Notes under the pieces: model-generated
Told to the model about the DNA's origin: nothing
Databases searched by the model: none
Seen by the model: only the letters and a program-made list of their open reading frames with translations
Position numbers and translations under genes: made by a program
Shown here: positions 17,799 through 25,409 of the stretch, in pieces
Position numbering within the stretch: position 1 is the first letter of the stretch
How the letters are laid out: every line of letters starts with the position of its first letter
DNA from: SHXO01 sp964523885
Lineage (GTDB): Bacteria > Pseudomonadota > Gammaproteobacteria > Burkholderiales > SHXO01
DNA length: 64,000 bases
NCBI GenBank assembly: GCA_964523885.1
Contig: CAZFYX010000069.1
Location: forward strand, 124,001-188,000
Direction: 5' to 3'

Positions 17799-18749
17799 AT
17801 GGCCTACGACAGCTTGATGGTCTTCACCGGCAACGCCAATCCCCGGCTTGCCCAGGACGTCGTCAAACACCTCAACATCCACCTGGGGCGCGCCAGCGTG
17901 GGCCGCTTCAGCGACGGCGAGGTGATGGTCGAGCTGCTGGAGAACGTGCGCGGCAAGGACTGCTTCGTGCTGCAGTCGACCTGCACGCCCACCAACGACA
18001 ACCTGATGGAAGTGATGCTCATGGTCGATGCGCTGAGGCGCTCGTCGGCCGGGCGCATCACGGCGGCGATCCCGTACTTCGGCTACGCGCGCCAGGACCG
18101 GCGGCCGCGATCGGCGCGGGTGGCGATCAGCGCCAAGGTCGTGGCCAACATGCTCGGGGCGGTGGGCGTGGACCGCATGCTGGTGATGGATCTGCACTCG
18201 GACCAGATCCAGGGCTTCTTCGACATTCCCGTGGACAACATCTACGCCGCGCCCATCCTGCTGGGCGACGTGTGGAAGCACGGCTACCAGAACCTGGTGG
18301 TGGTCTCGCCGGACGTCGGCGGCGTGGTGCGCGCTCGTGCGCTCGCCAAGCGCCTGGACTCCGACCTCGCCATCATCGACAAGCGCCGCCCGCGGCCCAA
18401 CGTGGCCACGGTGATGAACATCATCGGCGAGGTCAAGGGCCGCACCTGCGTGATCATGGACGACATGGTCGACACCGCCAATACCCTGTGCGAGGCCGCG
18501 GCCGCGCTGAAGGAGAAGGGTGCGGAGCGGGTGCTGGCCTACTGTACGCACCCGGTGCTGTCGGGCACGGCGGTGGAGCGTATCGAGCGCTCGAAGATCG
18601 ACGAGCTGGTGGTCACCGACACCATCCCGCTCTCGCCGGCGGCGAAGGCGTCCACCCGCATCCGCCAGCTGTCGGTGGCCGAGCTGCTGGCCGAGACCAT
18701 GCTGCGCATCAGCAACGAGGAGTCGGTCAGCTCGCTGTTCATGGAATGA
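17799..18749 (+). CDS. prs: Ribose-phosphate pyrophosphokinase
   Basis: A 316-residue PRPP synthetase (ribose 5-phosphate plus ATP). It carries the RQDRRPRSARV flexible loop, the DLHSDQIQGFFDIP metal-binding region and the PRPP loop VIMDDMVDTANT. The start MAYDSLMVFTGNANP is the classic one; no strong Shine-Dalgarno is visible, and the gene may be transcribed together with the tRNA-Gln 27 bases upstream. Its TGA stop is the first triplet of the following hairpin ladder. Confidence 0.96.
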   Translation: MAYDSLMVFTGNANPRLAQDVVKHLNIHLGRASVGRFSDGEVMVELLENVRGKDCFVLQSTCTPTNDNLMEVMLMVDALRRSSAGRITAAIPYFGYARQDRRPRSARVAISAKVVANMLGAVGVDRMLVMDLHSDQIQGFFDIPVDNIYAAPILLGDVWKHGYQNLVVVSPDVGGVVRARALAKRLDSDLAIIDKRRPRPNVATVMNIIGEVKGRTCVIMDDMVDTANTLCEAAAALKEKGAERVLAYCTHPVLSGTAVERIERSKIDELVVTDTIPLSPAAKASTRIRQLSVAELLAETMLRISNEESVSSLFME

Positions 18750-18925
18750 GTGCAGGGTGAAGGCGTGAAGGGCTCGGAGGCGGTGAAGGGTGAAGGCGTG
18801 ACGGGTGAAGGGGCAGCGAATGGGTGAATGAGCGAAGGCGGTCGAGGGGGCGGTTCTGACCCTTCACCCTTCACTCATTCACGCATTCACTGATTCAAGC
18901 ACGCATTCACTGCTTTCAAACCCCG
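18747..18925. repeat. Heptamer-ladder inverted repeat between prs and rplY
   Basis: It starts on the prs stop codon (TGAGTGC, AGGGTGA, AGGCGTG) and continues as a ladder of GGTGAAG/GGGTGAA/GGTGAATG units to about 18836. The right arm (about 18859-18913) contains the reverse complements (CCTTCAC, TCATTCA, GCATTCAC), partly in a different order. With 215 bases this is one of the longest gene-free gaps of the window; nothing else was seen in it apart from the rplY ribosome-binding site. Confidence 0.78.
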
Positions 18926-18964
18926 TCGTCTGGTCGCGGACGGCGGTCTCAACTGGAGGTAACG

Positions 18965-19624
18965 ATGGCAATCGAAGTCAATGCAACCGCGCGTTCGACG
19001 CAAGGGAAGGGTGCGAGCCGCCGCCTGCGTCACGCCTCGCGCGTCCCCGGCATCGTGTACGGTGCCGGCCAGGATGCGCAGCCGATCGAGGTCGATCACA
19101 AGGAAATCTCGCAGAGCCTCAAGCTCGAGTCGTTCCACGCCTCGATCCTGACCCTGAACCTGGCCGGGCAGAGGATGCAGGTGCTGCTGCGGGACTACCA
19201 GATGCATCCCTGGAAGCAGCAGGTCATGCACGTGGACTTCCAGCGCGTCGCGAAGGACCGCAAGATCCACATGAAGGTGCCGCTGCACTTCATGAACCAG
19301 GAGATTGCGCCCGGCGTGAAGACCGGTGGCGGCACCATCAACCACGTCATGTCCGAACTGGACATCAACTGCCTGCCGGATGACCTGCCCGAGTACATCG
19401 AGGTCGACCTGGGCGAGATGCAGATCGGCCACTCGTTCCACCTGTCCGAGCTGAAGCTGCCCAAGGGGGTCGAGTCGACGCAGCTGCGTGCCGGTGACGA
19501 TGCCGTGGTGGCGACCATCGCCGTGCCGCGTGCGGAAGCCGCTGCCGAGGAAGCGCCGGCTGCAGCCGCTGCCGCGCCGGCCGCAGCCGCGCCGGCCGCC
19601 GAGAAGAAGGAAGAGAAGAAGTAA
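18965..19624 (+). CDS. rplY: 50S ribosomal protein L25, long Ctc form
   Basis: A 219-residue 5S rRNA-binding protein. The L25 domain (residues 1-95, with RRLRHASRVPGIVYG) is followed by the TL5/CTC C-terminal beta domain, and then an Ala/Glu/Lys-rich tail that is low in complexity. GGAGG lies 5 bases before the ATG at 18965. The rplY-pth order is universal in related genomes. Confidence 0.96.
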   Translation: MAIEVNATARSTQGKGASRRLRHASRVPGIVYGAGQDAQPIEVDHKEISQSLKLESFHASILTLNLAGQRMQVLLRDYQMHPWKQQVMHVDFQRVAKDRKIHMKVPLHFMNQEIAPGVKTGGGTINHVMSELDINCLPDDLPEYIEVDLGEMQIGHSFHLSELKLPKGVESTQLRAGDDAVVATIAVPRAEAAAEEAPAAAAAAPAAAAPAAEKKEEKK

Positions 19625-19645
19625 CCGCTTCGCTCTTCGCGCCAG

Positions 19646-19684
19646 GCCCGTGCGGTCGATCCAGGCCGTACGGGCTTTTTCTTT
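19646..19684 (+). terminator. Rho-independent terminator after rplY
   Basis: GCCCGT (19646-19651) pairs with ACGGGC (19670-19675), with CGG/CCG pairing next to it; TTTTTC follows. It sits 22 bases after the rplY stop and 28 before the pth start, so pth is either transcribed by read-through or has its own weak promoter. Confidence 0.8.
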
Positions 19685-19711
19685 GCGGTGTCCTCATTCA
19701 GGCAGGTGGCC

Positions 19712-20287
19712 ATGCGGCTGGTGGTGGGACTGGGCAACCCGGGCAGGGAGTACGAGGCGACGCGGCACAACGCGGGGTTCTGGTGGGTCGAGAACCTGGC
19801 CAGCGCGCAGCGCGCCGCGCTGCGGCCCGAGTCGAAGTACCACGGACTGGTCGGCAAGCTTGCCGCGGGTGGGCGCGAGTGCTTCCTGCTGCTGCCGCAG
19901 ACCTACATGAACGAGAGTGGCCGGGCCGTGAGTGCACTGGCCGGTTTCTACAAGATCGCCGCACCGGACATCCTCGTCGTGCATGATGAGCTGGACCTGC
20001 CGCCAGGCGTGGCACGGCTGAAGAAGGGCGGCGGCGTGGCCGGGCACAACGGGCTGAAGGACATCGCGCGCCACCTCGGCCCGGACTTCTGGCGCCTGCG
20101 GCTGGGCATCGGCCATCCGGGAGATCGCGCCCAGGTCGCCAACTACGTGCTGCATCCGCCGCGGCAGGAGGAGTCGAAGCTCATCTCCGAGGCAGTCGAG
20201 CGCTCGCTCGAGCTCTGGCCCCTGATCGCGGCGGGGCAGATGGAGAAGGCGATGCACCAGCTGCACACCGAAAAGCGCGATGCGTGA
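19712..20287 (+). CDS. pth: Peptidyl-tRNA hydrolase
   Basis: A 191-residue esterase that releases peptides from prematurely dissociated peptidyl-tRNA. It contains GLGNPGREYEATRHNAG with the catalytic histidine, the TYMNESG segment and HDELDLPPG. The ATG at 19712 follows AGGTGG; a longer reading from 19688 is not needed. The TGA stop at 20285-20287 is the start of the next hairpin element. Confidence 0.95.
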   Translation: MRLVVGLGNPGREYEATRHNAGFWWVENLASAQRAALRPESKYHGLVGKLAAGGRECFLLLPQTYMNESGRAVSALAGFYKIAAPDILVVHDELDLPPGVARLKKGGGVAGHNGLKDIARHLGPDFWRLRLGIGHPGDRAQVANYVLHPPRQEESKLISEAVERSLELWPLIAAGQMEKAMHQLHTEKRDA

Positions 20288-20393
20288 TTCGTGCATGGTG
20301 ATGCGCCGGTCCGCCGCGCCGTAGCACGCCGGGGCGCAGCGGGCCCGATCGCAACCCACCGGTCATCCATCACGAAACACGGATCACGAATCA
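20285..20393. repeat. Inverted repeat element between pth and ychF
   Basis: It begins with the pth stop codon as TGATTCGTG (20285-20293) and ends with the exact reverse complement CACGAATCA (20385-20393). The right arm is a clean 7-nt ladder of ACGAATC, ACGGATC and ACGAAAC units; the left arm is less regular. The centre is GC-rich. The element ends 13 bases before the ychF start. Confidence 0.75.
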
Positions 20394-20406
20394 GGGACTT
20401 CATGAC

Positions 20407-21495
20407 ATGAAATGCGGAATCGTCGGCCTGCCCAACGTGGGCAAGTCCACCCTGTTCAATGCGTTGACCAAGGCCGGCATTGCGGCCGAGAACTATCCGT
20501 TCTGCACGATCGAGCCCAACGTCGGCGTGGTGGAGGTGCCCGATCCGCGGCTGCCCAAGCTGATCGAGATCGCCAAGCCGCAGAAGACCATTCCCGCGAT
20601 CGTCGAGTTCGTCGACATCGCAGGCCTGGTGGCCGGTGCCTCCAAGGGTGAAGGACTGGGCAACCAGTTCCTCGCCAACATCCGCGAGACCGACGCGATC
20701 GCGCACGTCGTGCGCTGCTTCGACGATCCCAATGTCGTGCACGTCGCGGGCAAGGTCGATCCGATCTCGGACATCGAGACCATCAACACCGAGCTCGCGC
20801 TGGCCGACCTGGCCACCGTGGAGAAGCAGCTGGCCAGGTATACCAAGGTCGCGAAGGCCGGCGGGGACAAGGAAGCGCAGCGCCTGGTCGCCGCGCTGGA
20901 GAAGGTCGTGGTCGCGCTCGACCAGGGCAAGCCCGCCCGCTCGGTCGATCTCTACGAGGAAGAGAAGGACGTCATCCGGCCGCTGTTCCTCCTCACAATG
21001 AAGCCCACCATGTACGTGGCGAACGTCGACGAGAAGGGGTTCGAGAACAATCCTCTGCTCGACCGGGTGCGGGCCTATGCGAAGGCGGAGGGCGCGCCGG
21101 TCGTCGCCATCTGCGCGGCGCTCGAAGCGCAGATCGCCGACCTGTCCGACGAAGACAAGCACGTGTTCCTCGCCGACCTCGGGCTGGAGGAGCCCGGCCT
21201 GGACCGCCTGATCCGGGCCGCCTACGACCTGCTCGGCCTGCAGACCTATTTCACCGCCGGGGTGAAGGAGGTGCGGGCCTGGACCATCCACAAGGGCGAC
21301 ACCGCGCCGAAGGCCGCGGGGGTCATCCACACCGACTTCGAGAAGGGCTTCATCCGCGCCGAGGTCATCGCCTACGACGACTACGTCGCGCTCAAGGGCG
21401 AGCACGGCGCGAAGGAGGCCGGCAAGATGCGCCTGGAAGGCAAGGACTACGTCGTGCGCGACGGGGACGTCATGCACTTCCGCTTCAACGTGTAG
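20407..21495 (+). CDS. ychF: Redox-regulated ATPase YchF (Obg/TRAFAC family)
   Basis: A 362-residue P-loop protein that prefers ATP to GTP. It has G1 GLPNVGKSTLFNAL, G3 DIAGLVAGASKGEGLGNQFL and the variant fourth motif with NVDE in place of NKxD, a known basis of its ATP preference. The C-terminal TGS domain (ending DYVVRDGDVMHFRFNV) is intact. The start is the ATG at 20407. Confidence 0.95.
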   Translation: MKCGIVGLPNVGKSTLFNALTKAGIAAENYPFCTIEPNVGVVEVPDPRLPKLIEIAKPQKTIPAIVEFVDIAGLVAGASKGEGLGNQFLANIRETDAIAHVVRCFDDPNVVHVAGKVDPISDIETINTELALADLATVEKQLARYTKVAKAGGDKEAQRLVAALEKVVVALDQGKPARSVDLYEEEKDVIRPLFLLTMKPTMYVANVDEKGFENNPLLDRVRAYAKAEGAPVVAICAALEAQIADLSDEDKHVFLADLGLEEPGLDRLIRAAYDLLGLQTYFTAGVKEVRAWTIHKGDTAPKAAGVIHTDFEKGFIRAEVIAYDDYVALKGEHGAKEAGKMRLEGKDYVVRDGDVMHFRFNV

Positions 21496-21546
21496 CGGGG
21501 CCGGCGGCCTCGCGATCGCGCTCTGCGCGCGCTGCGGCCTCGCGCG

Positions 21547-22185
21547 TCAGGTCAGCGGCGCACAGAGATGGCGCCAGTCGGGGAAGTAGCCGGAGGCACG
21601 CCGGAGCACGGGCTCCATGTCCGCGTGCAGGCCGACGAATGCGACCATGGCCGCGACCAGTACGGCCAGCACGACCGGCACGTTGAGCGCTGGCGCCGGG
21701 CGACGCACGTAGTAGAGGGCGAAGCCCAGGCAGGCGCCTGCACCGACGATGAACCCGGCGAACACCTCGCGCGTGTTGTGTGCGCCGACCTCCACGCGGG
21801 AGATGCCGATCAGCGCGATCAGCGCCAGCGTTGCCGCGAGCACGACCCAGCGCTGCCGCGTGGGGGCATGACGGGCCGCGAGCAGCCCCGCGGCACCGTA
21901 CACCATGGTCCCCATGCTGGTGTGCCCGCTCGGGCTGGCGATGCCGGCATCCCAGACGTCCGCGCAGGTCAGGAAGGCGAGCTTCAGCACCACCGTCACG
22001 CCGGCGCTCAGGGCAATCGCACCTGCCAGCCACAACGCTGCGCTTCGGTACTGGTAGCGCCAGTAGATGAAGACCAGCACGGCCGCAAGGGGAAGCAGCA
22101 GCGCGATATCGCCCAGTTCGGTCACCCTGGACATGAGATCGTGGATGGTCACTTGCGCGTCGGATCGTTCCAGGAAGGCAGGCAT
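21547..22185 (-). CDS. PAP2-family phosphatase-like membrane protein
   Basis: A 212-residue protein with about five or six hydrophobic helices. Two of the three PAP2 motifs are present: PSGHTSMG, and SRVEVGAHNTRE, where the usual D after the histidine is replaced by E. The first motif (KxxxxxxRP) is not recognisable, so activity is uncertain. The start is not fixed; an ATG further in (MSRVTELGD) is an alternative. It converges with ychF. The substrate would be a lipid or polyprenyl phosphate if active. Confidence 0.7.
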   Translation of the reverse strand: MPAFLERSDAQVTIHDLMSRVTELGDIALLLPLAAVLVFIYWRYQYRSAALWLAGAIALSAGVTVVLKLAFLTCADVWDAGIASPSGHTSMGTMVYGAAGLLAARHAPTRQRWVVLAATLALIALIGISRVEVGAHNTREVFAGFIVGAGACLGFALYYVRRPAPALNVPVVLAVLVAAMVAFVGLHADMEPVLRRASGYFPDWRHLCAPLT

Positions 22186-22361
22186 TCTGCCCGGGAGGCA
22201 AGGAACTCGCCACCATGATGCTGCCCGGCCGAAATGACTTCGGCATCCGGGCGTCTCACACCGGCGACGGGCGCGCTTGTCGGACCTCTCAAGTTAGGCC
22301 AGAATGCCTGCCCAAGCCGCACGCTCCCCGGCGTGGTGGCGCTGACGTCATTGAGGTGACA

Positions 22362-22595
22362 ATGACCGCTGGCATTCTGGCTTGGTTGGCGTGCAGTGTC
22401 GGCTTCGTGCTCGGTGCGTGGTGGCACAGCCGTGATCCGGAGCGTACCGCAGCGACGCCTCGCACCTGTGTCCGCAGGAGGCGCGAGCGGGCGAGATGCA
22501 GTCCGGCGGGTGTATCGCCGAAGGCCGCGACAGCGAGACGCGGTTTCAGACTGCCCTGGCGGCCACGCTACCCGAGAAGCCCGTCGCTGCACTGA
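22362..22595 (+). CDS. Small single-pass membrane protein with GAWW motif
   Basis: A reading frame of 77 residues with GAGGTG 4 bases before the ATG. The first 30 residues form one transmembrane helix ending in GAWW and then SRDPE; the remainder is Arg-rich and less convincing, so the true product may be shorter or the 3' part degraded. The helix and motif match the small protein encoded on the other strand at 22689-22841 (GAWW, four residues, RDPE), so the two look like paralogues. Function unknown. Confidence 0.45.
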   Translation: MTAGILAWLACSVGFVLGAWWHSRDPERTAATPRTCVRRRRERARCSPAGVSPKAATARRGFRLPWRPRYPRSPSLH

Positions 22596-22688
22596 GCGCC
22601 GCGCGGCATGGCCGCGGGCTGAATCGCCAGCCAGCCGCACGTTGCAGGGCCGGAACCGACCCACGGCTCGATTCGAGCGGATCCAGCT

Positions 22689-22841
22689 TCAGCGCTTGCG
22701 CCCGGCCGCGTGCAGCGCGGGCTGCTCCTCGCTGCAGCGCAAAGACGGGTGCTCGGGGTCACGCTGCAGCGTGGCCCACCACGCGCCGGCGGCAAAGCAG
22801 AAGCTGCCGAAAATCCAGATTCCCAAAGCGATCCACATCAT
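22689..22841 (-). CDS. Small single-pass membrane protein with GAWW motif (50 residues)
   Basis: It starts ATG-ATG at 22841 with GGGAG 7 bases upstream. One transmembrane helix (residues 3-22) ends in GAGAWW-like sequence (AAGAWW) and is followed by a short polar tail with RDPE. The same helix-GAWW-RDPE layout is found in the plus-strand gene at 22362. A longer upstream reading (to 23090) adds sequence of non-coding character. Function unknown. Confidence 0.5.
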   Translation of the reverse strand: MMWIALGIWIFGSFCFAAGAWWATLQRDPEHPSLRCSEEQPALHAAGRKR

Positions 22842-23166
22842 TGTCGGGCTCCCAGGGACTGCGCGGTCGCGGCGCACCGGACCGGCGAGGAAGCATGCGG
22901 CTTTCGATGTCACGCGGCTTGTCCCGGAGCGCCAGGCGCGATACCGCTGACGCCAGGTAGCGGTCGCAGGGTCGGCGGCCTGCAAGCACCGGCCCGCGCC
23001 GGGGGCAGAACTTTCCCGATCGCTGTGGCTTTTCATCCGCCTGCGCAATGCCGCCGCTGTCGCCAGGCAGCAAAACAACTGCGCGGACAAGGCTCAACGT
23101 GCCCGGCCTCACACGGCACGATTCGCGCTCCTCGTGCCCTTCGTGTACCTGGCGAGCCCCGTTCGC
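22842..23166. other. Gene-free stretch upstream of the APC permease
   Basis: About 325 bases without a convincing gene. Frames here are open only because of the high GC content. A weak minus-strand promoter-like pair for the 50-residue gene may lie near 23060-23100. No repeat or hairpin ladder was seen. Confidence 0.4.
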
Positions 23167-24570
23167 ATGAACCGGCCCGACTCCGAACTCTCCGCGTTGC
23201 TGCCGCGCGGGTCTTGGAAGGGAAGCACCACCGTGTCGCCGACGCCGGCGCTGAGCACGTTCGACGCGATTGCGCTCATCGTCGGCATCGTCATCGGCGC
23301 GGGCATCTTCGTCACGCCGGCACTCGTGGCCGCCAACACCGCGGACCCCACCCAGATGGTGTTCGCCTGGGCGGCTGGCGGCGTGATCGCGCTCGCGGGT
23401 GCGCTCTGCTACGCGGAGCTCGCAACCACCTATCCGCACTCGGGCGGGGACTACCACTATCTCCTGCGTGCGTTCGGGAAGCCGCTTGCCTTCCTGTTCG
23501 GCTGGGCACGCATCACGGTGATCCCCACCGGCTCGATCGCGCTGCTGGCGTTCGCGTTCGGCGACTACGCCAGTGCAGCCGTGCCCCTCGGCCCGTATTC
23601 CTCCGCCATCTGGGCGGCGCTGGTGATCGTCGTGCTCACTGCAGTGAACATGGTGAACGTGCGCCACGGTGCCCGCACGCAGAATCTCTTCACCGCCCTG
23701 GAAGTGGGAGGACTCGTCCTCGTCATCGGCGCGGGCCTGTTCCTGGTCGCTCCCGCGGTCGCGCCTGCGAGTGCGGCGGCACCCGCAGCCGGGAGTCCGC
23801 CGGCGCCTGGCCTGGCCATGGTCTTCGTCATGCTCGCCTACGGCGGCTGGAACGAAGCGTCCTACATCTCCGCCGAGGTGCACGGCAGGCGCCACAACAT
23901 CGCCGTGGCCCTGCTCCTGAGCATCGCCATCGTCACCACCCTGTACCTGCTGGTGAACCTCGCCTATGTGCGCGCGCTCGGGTTCACGCCGATGACGCAA
24001 TCGCACGCGGTCGCGGCCGACCTGCTGCGCACCGCGTTCGGGCCTTGGGGGCCCTGGCTGATCGCCGCGATCGTTGCCGTCTCGGCGCTGACGTCCGCCA
24101 ACGCCACGATCCTGCTCGGCGCACGCACGAGCTACGCGGTGGGGCGCGACTTCCTGCCGTTCAACCACCTGGGGCGCTGGCACCCGCGGGCGAACTCGCC
24201 GCGGCTCGCGCTGGCGGTCCAGGGCGCCGTCGCACTCGCGCTGATCCTGCTCGGCGCGGTGACCCGCAGGGGCGTGGAGACGATGATCGAATACACCGCG
24301 CCGGTGTTCTGGTTCTTCTTCCTGCTCACCGGCATCGCCCTGTTCGTGCTGCGCTGGCGCGAGCCGCAGGTGCAGCGGCCCTTCCGGGTGCCGCTCTATC
24401 CGCTGACGCCACTGCTGTTCTGTGCCACCAGCGCCTGGCTGCTCTATTCCAGCGTGCGCTATGCCGGCGTCGGGTCGGTGCTCGGCATCGCCGTGCTCGC
24501 AGTCGGCGCGCTCCTGCTGCTGGTCGCGCGCGGCGGGTTCGCCGCCCCCGCCCGCCGCCGGACGTCCTGA
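23167..24570 (+). CDS. APC superfamily amino acid permease
   Basis: A 467-residue transporter with about 12 hydrophobic helices. The first helix has GIVIGAGIFVTPALVA, the APC unwound substrate-binding GxGIF motif, and the YAELATTYPHSGGDYHY segment after helix 2 is typical. The ATG at 23167 is preferred; a GTG at 23134 is possible. The substrate cannot be told. It lies 49 bases upstream of an exported methyltransferase-like gene. Confidence 0.85.
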   Translation: MNRPDSELSALLPRGSWKGSTTVSPTPALSTFDAIALIVGIVIGAGIFVTPALVAANTADPTQMVFAWAAGGVIALAGALCYAELATTYPHSGGDYHYLLRAFGKPLAFLFGWARITVIPTGSIALLAFAFGDYASAAVPLGPYSSAIWAALVIVVLTAVNMVNVRHGARTQNLFTALEVGGLVLVIGAGLFLVAPAVAPASAAAPAAGSPPAPGLAMVFVMLAYGGWNEASYISAEVHGRRHNIAVALLLSIAIVTTLYLLVNLAYVRALGFTPMTQSHAVAADLLRTAFGPWGPWLIAAIVAVSALTSANATILLGARTSYAVGRDFLPFNHLGRWHPRANSPRLALAVQGAVALALILLGAVTRRGVETMIEYTAPVFWFFFLLTGIALFVLRWREPQVQRPFRVPLYPLTPLLFCATSAWLLYSSVRYAGVGSVLGIAVLAVGALLLLVARGGFAAPARRRTS

Positions 24571-24619
24571 TCCGGCACCCGCCCGGTGCAGCGGTCCACC
24601 ACATCGAAGGAGACCTGCA

Positions 24620-25237
24620 ATGAATGCGTGGAGACTGTCGTGGCTGACTTCCGTATGTGCCGTCGCCGTGTTCGGGGGCAGCGGGACCCTGGCGAAGGAG
24701 CAGGCCCCTGCGCCGGATCCGCTGGTTTTCGCGCAGAGCCAGTCGCCGCAGCGGCCGCCGGACGTGCCCTATGTGCCCACAGTGGACGAAGTGGTGGCGG
24801 AGATGCTGCGGCTCGGCGAGGTGGACAGGAACGACTTCGTGATCGACCTGGGCTCGGGCGACGGTCGCATTCCGATCACCGCGGCGAAGAAGTACGGGGC
24901 GCGCGGTTACGGCGTCGACATCGACCCGAACCGGGTGCGCGAGGCGCGCGAGAACGCGAAGAAGGCTGGCGTCGAGGACAGGGTCAGGTTCGAGCAGGGA
25001 GACCTGTTCAACGCCGACATCAGCAAGGCCACCGTGGTCACGCTGTATCTGCTGCCCAGCGTGAACCTGCGCCTGCGGCCGCGGCTACTGGCGCAGCTCA
25101 GGCCGGGCACCAAGGTGGTCTCGCACAACTACGACATGGGCGACTGGAAGCCCGAGCAGACGGTGAAGGTGGGCAGCCACGTCGTGTACGTCTGGACCAT
25201 CCCGGAGCGTGGCCAGGCGACCGGCGAGAAGCCATAG
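24620..25237 (+). CDS. Exported FAM173-like class I methyltransferase
   Basis: A 205-residue protein preceded by a strong GAAGGAG ribosome-binding site. The SAM-binding motif DLGSGDGR is at residues 76-83, the second acidic motif is GVDIDPN, and the segments VPYVPT, LYLLPSVN and HNYDMGDW are those of the FAM173/ATPSCKMT lysine methyltransferase group. The first 25 residues look like a signal peptide or membrane anchor. An exported SAM-dependent enzyme is unexpected because SAM is cytoplasmic, so a cytoplasmic-facing anchor is more likely. The target is unknown. Confidence 0.8.
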   Translation: MNAWRLSWLTSVCAVAVFGGSGTLAKEQAPAPDPLVFAQSQSPQRPPDVPYVPTVDEVVAEMLRLGEVDRNDFVIDLGSGDGRIPITAAKKYGARGYGVDIDPNRVREARENAKKAGVEDRVRFEQGDLFNADISKATVVTLYLLPSVNLRLRPRLLAQLRPGTKVVSHNYDMGDWKPEQTVKVGSHVVYVWTIPERGQATGEKP

Positions 25238-25249
25238 CGCCTACCGACG

Positions 25250-25390
25250 AAAGCAACCGCAGAGGCGCAGAGGCACGGAAGAACGCAGAGGGATCGGACC
25301 GGGCTGGATTCGAACTCGCCCGCAGGCGCCGTCGCTCGCTCCGCTCAGGTCGCCCTTCTTGTGTTTCTCCGCGCCTCTGCGGTTGCCTCT
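25250..25390. repeat. GCAGAGG-type inverted repeat after the methyltransferase gene
   Basis: The left arm at 25252-25274 (GCAACCGCAGAGGCGCAGAG) is matched by its reverse complement at 25361-25387 with one or two differences. A further CGCAGAGG unit lies at about 25293. The unit is 8 nt here. The centre includes GGATTCGAACTC, which resembles a tRNA T arm on the minus strand, but no tRNA can be folded. It lies between two convergent genes. Confidence 0.8.
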
Positions 25391-25409
25391 AGCCGCACGG
25401 CAGCAGGCC

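Noticed and set aside
18747..18925. A CRISPR array at the prs-rplY junction
   Set aside because: The units are 7 nt, degenerate, without spacers, and mirrored by reverse complements; no cas gene is present.
22396..22950. A 184-codon plus-strand ORF spanning both small GAWW genes
   Set aside because: It conflicts with the better supported small ORFs, is Arg/Ala-rich and lacks a ribosome-binding site.
25305..25325. A tRNA T-arm-like sequence in the centre of the 25.3-kb repeat
   Set aside because: No acceptor, D or anticodon arm can be folded around it; it may be a remnant or chance.
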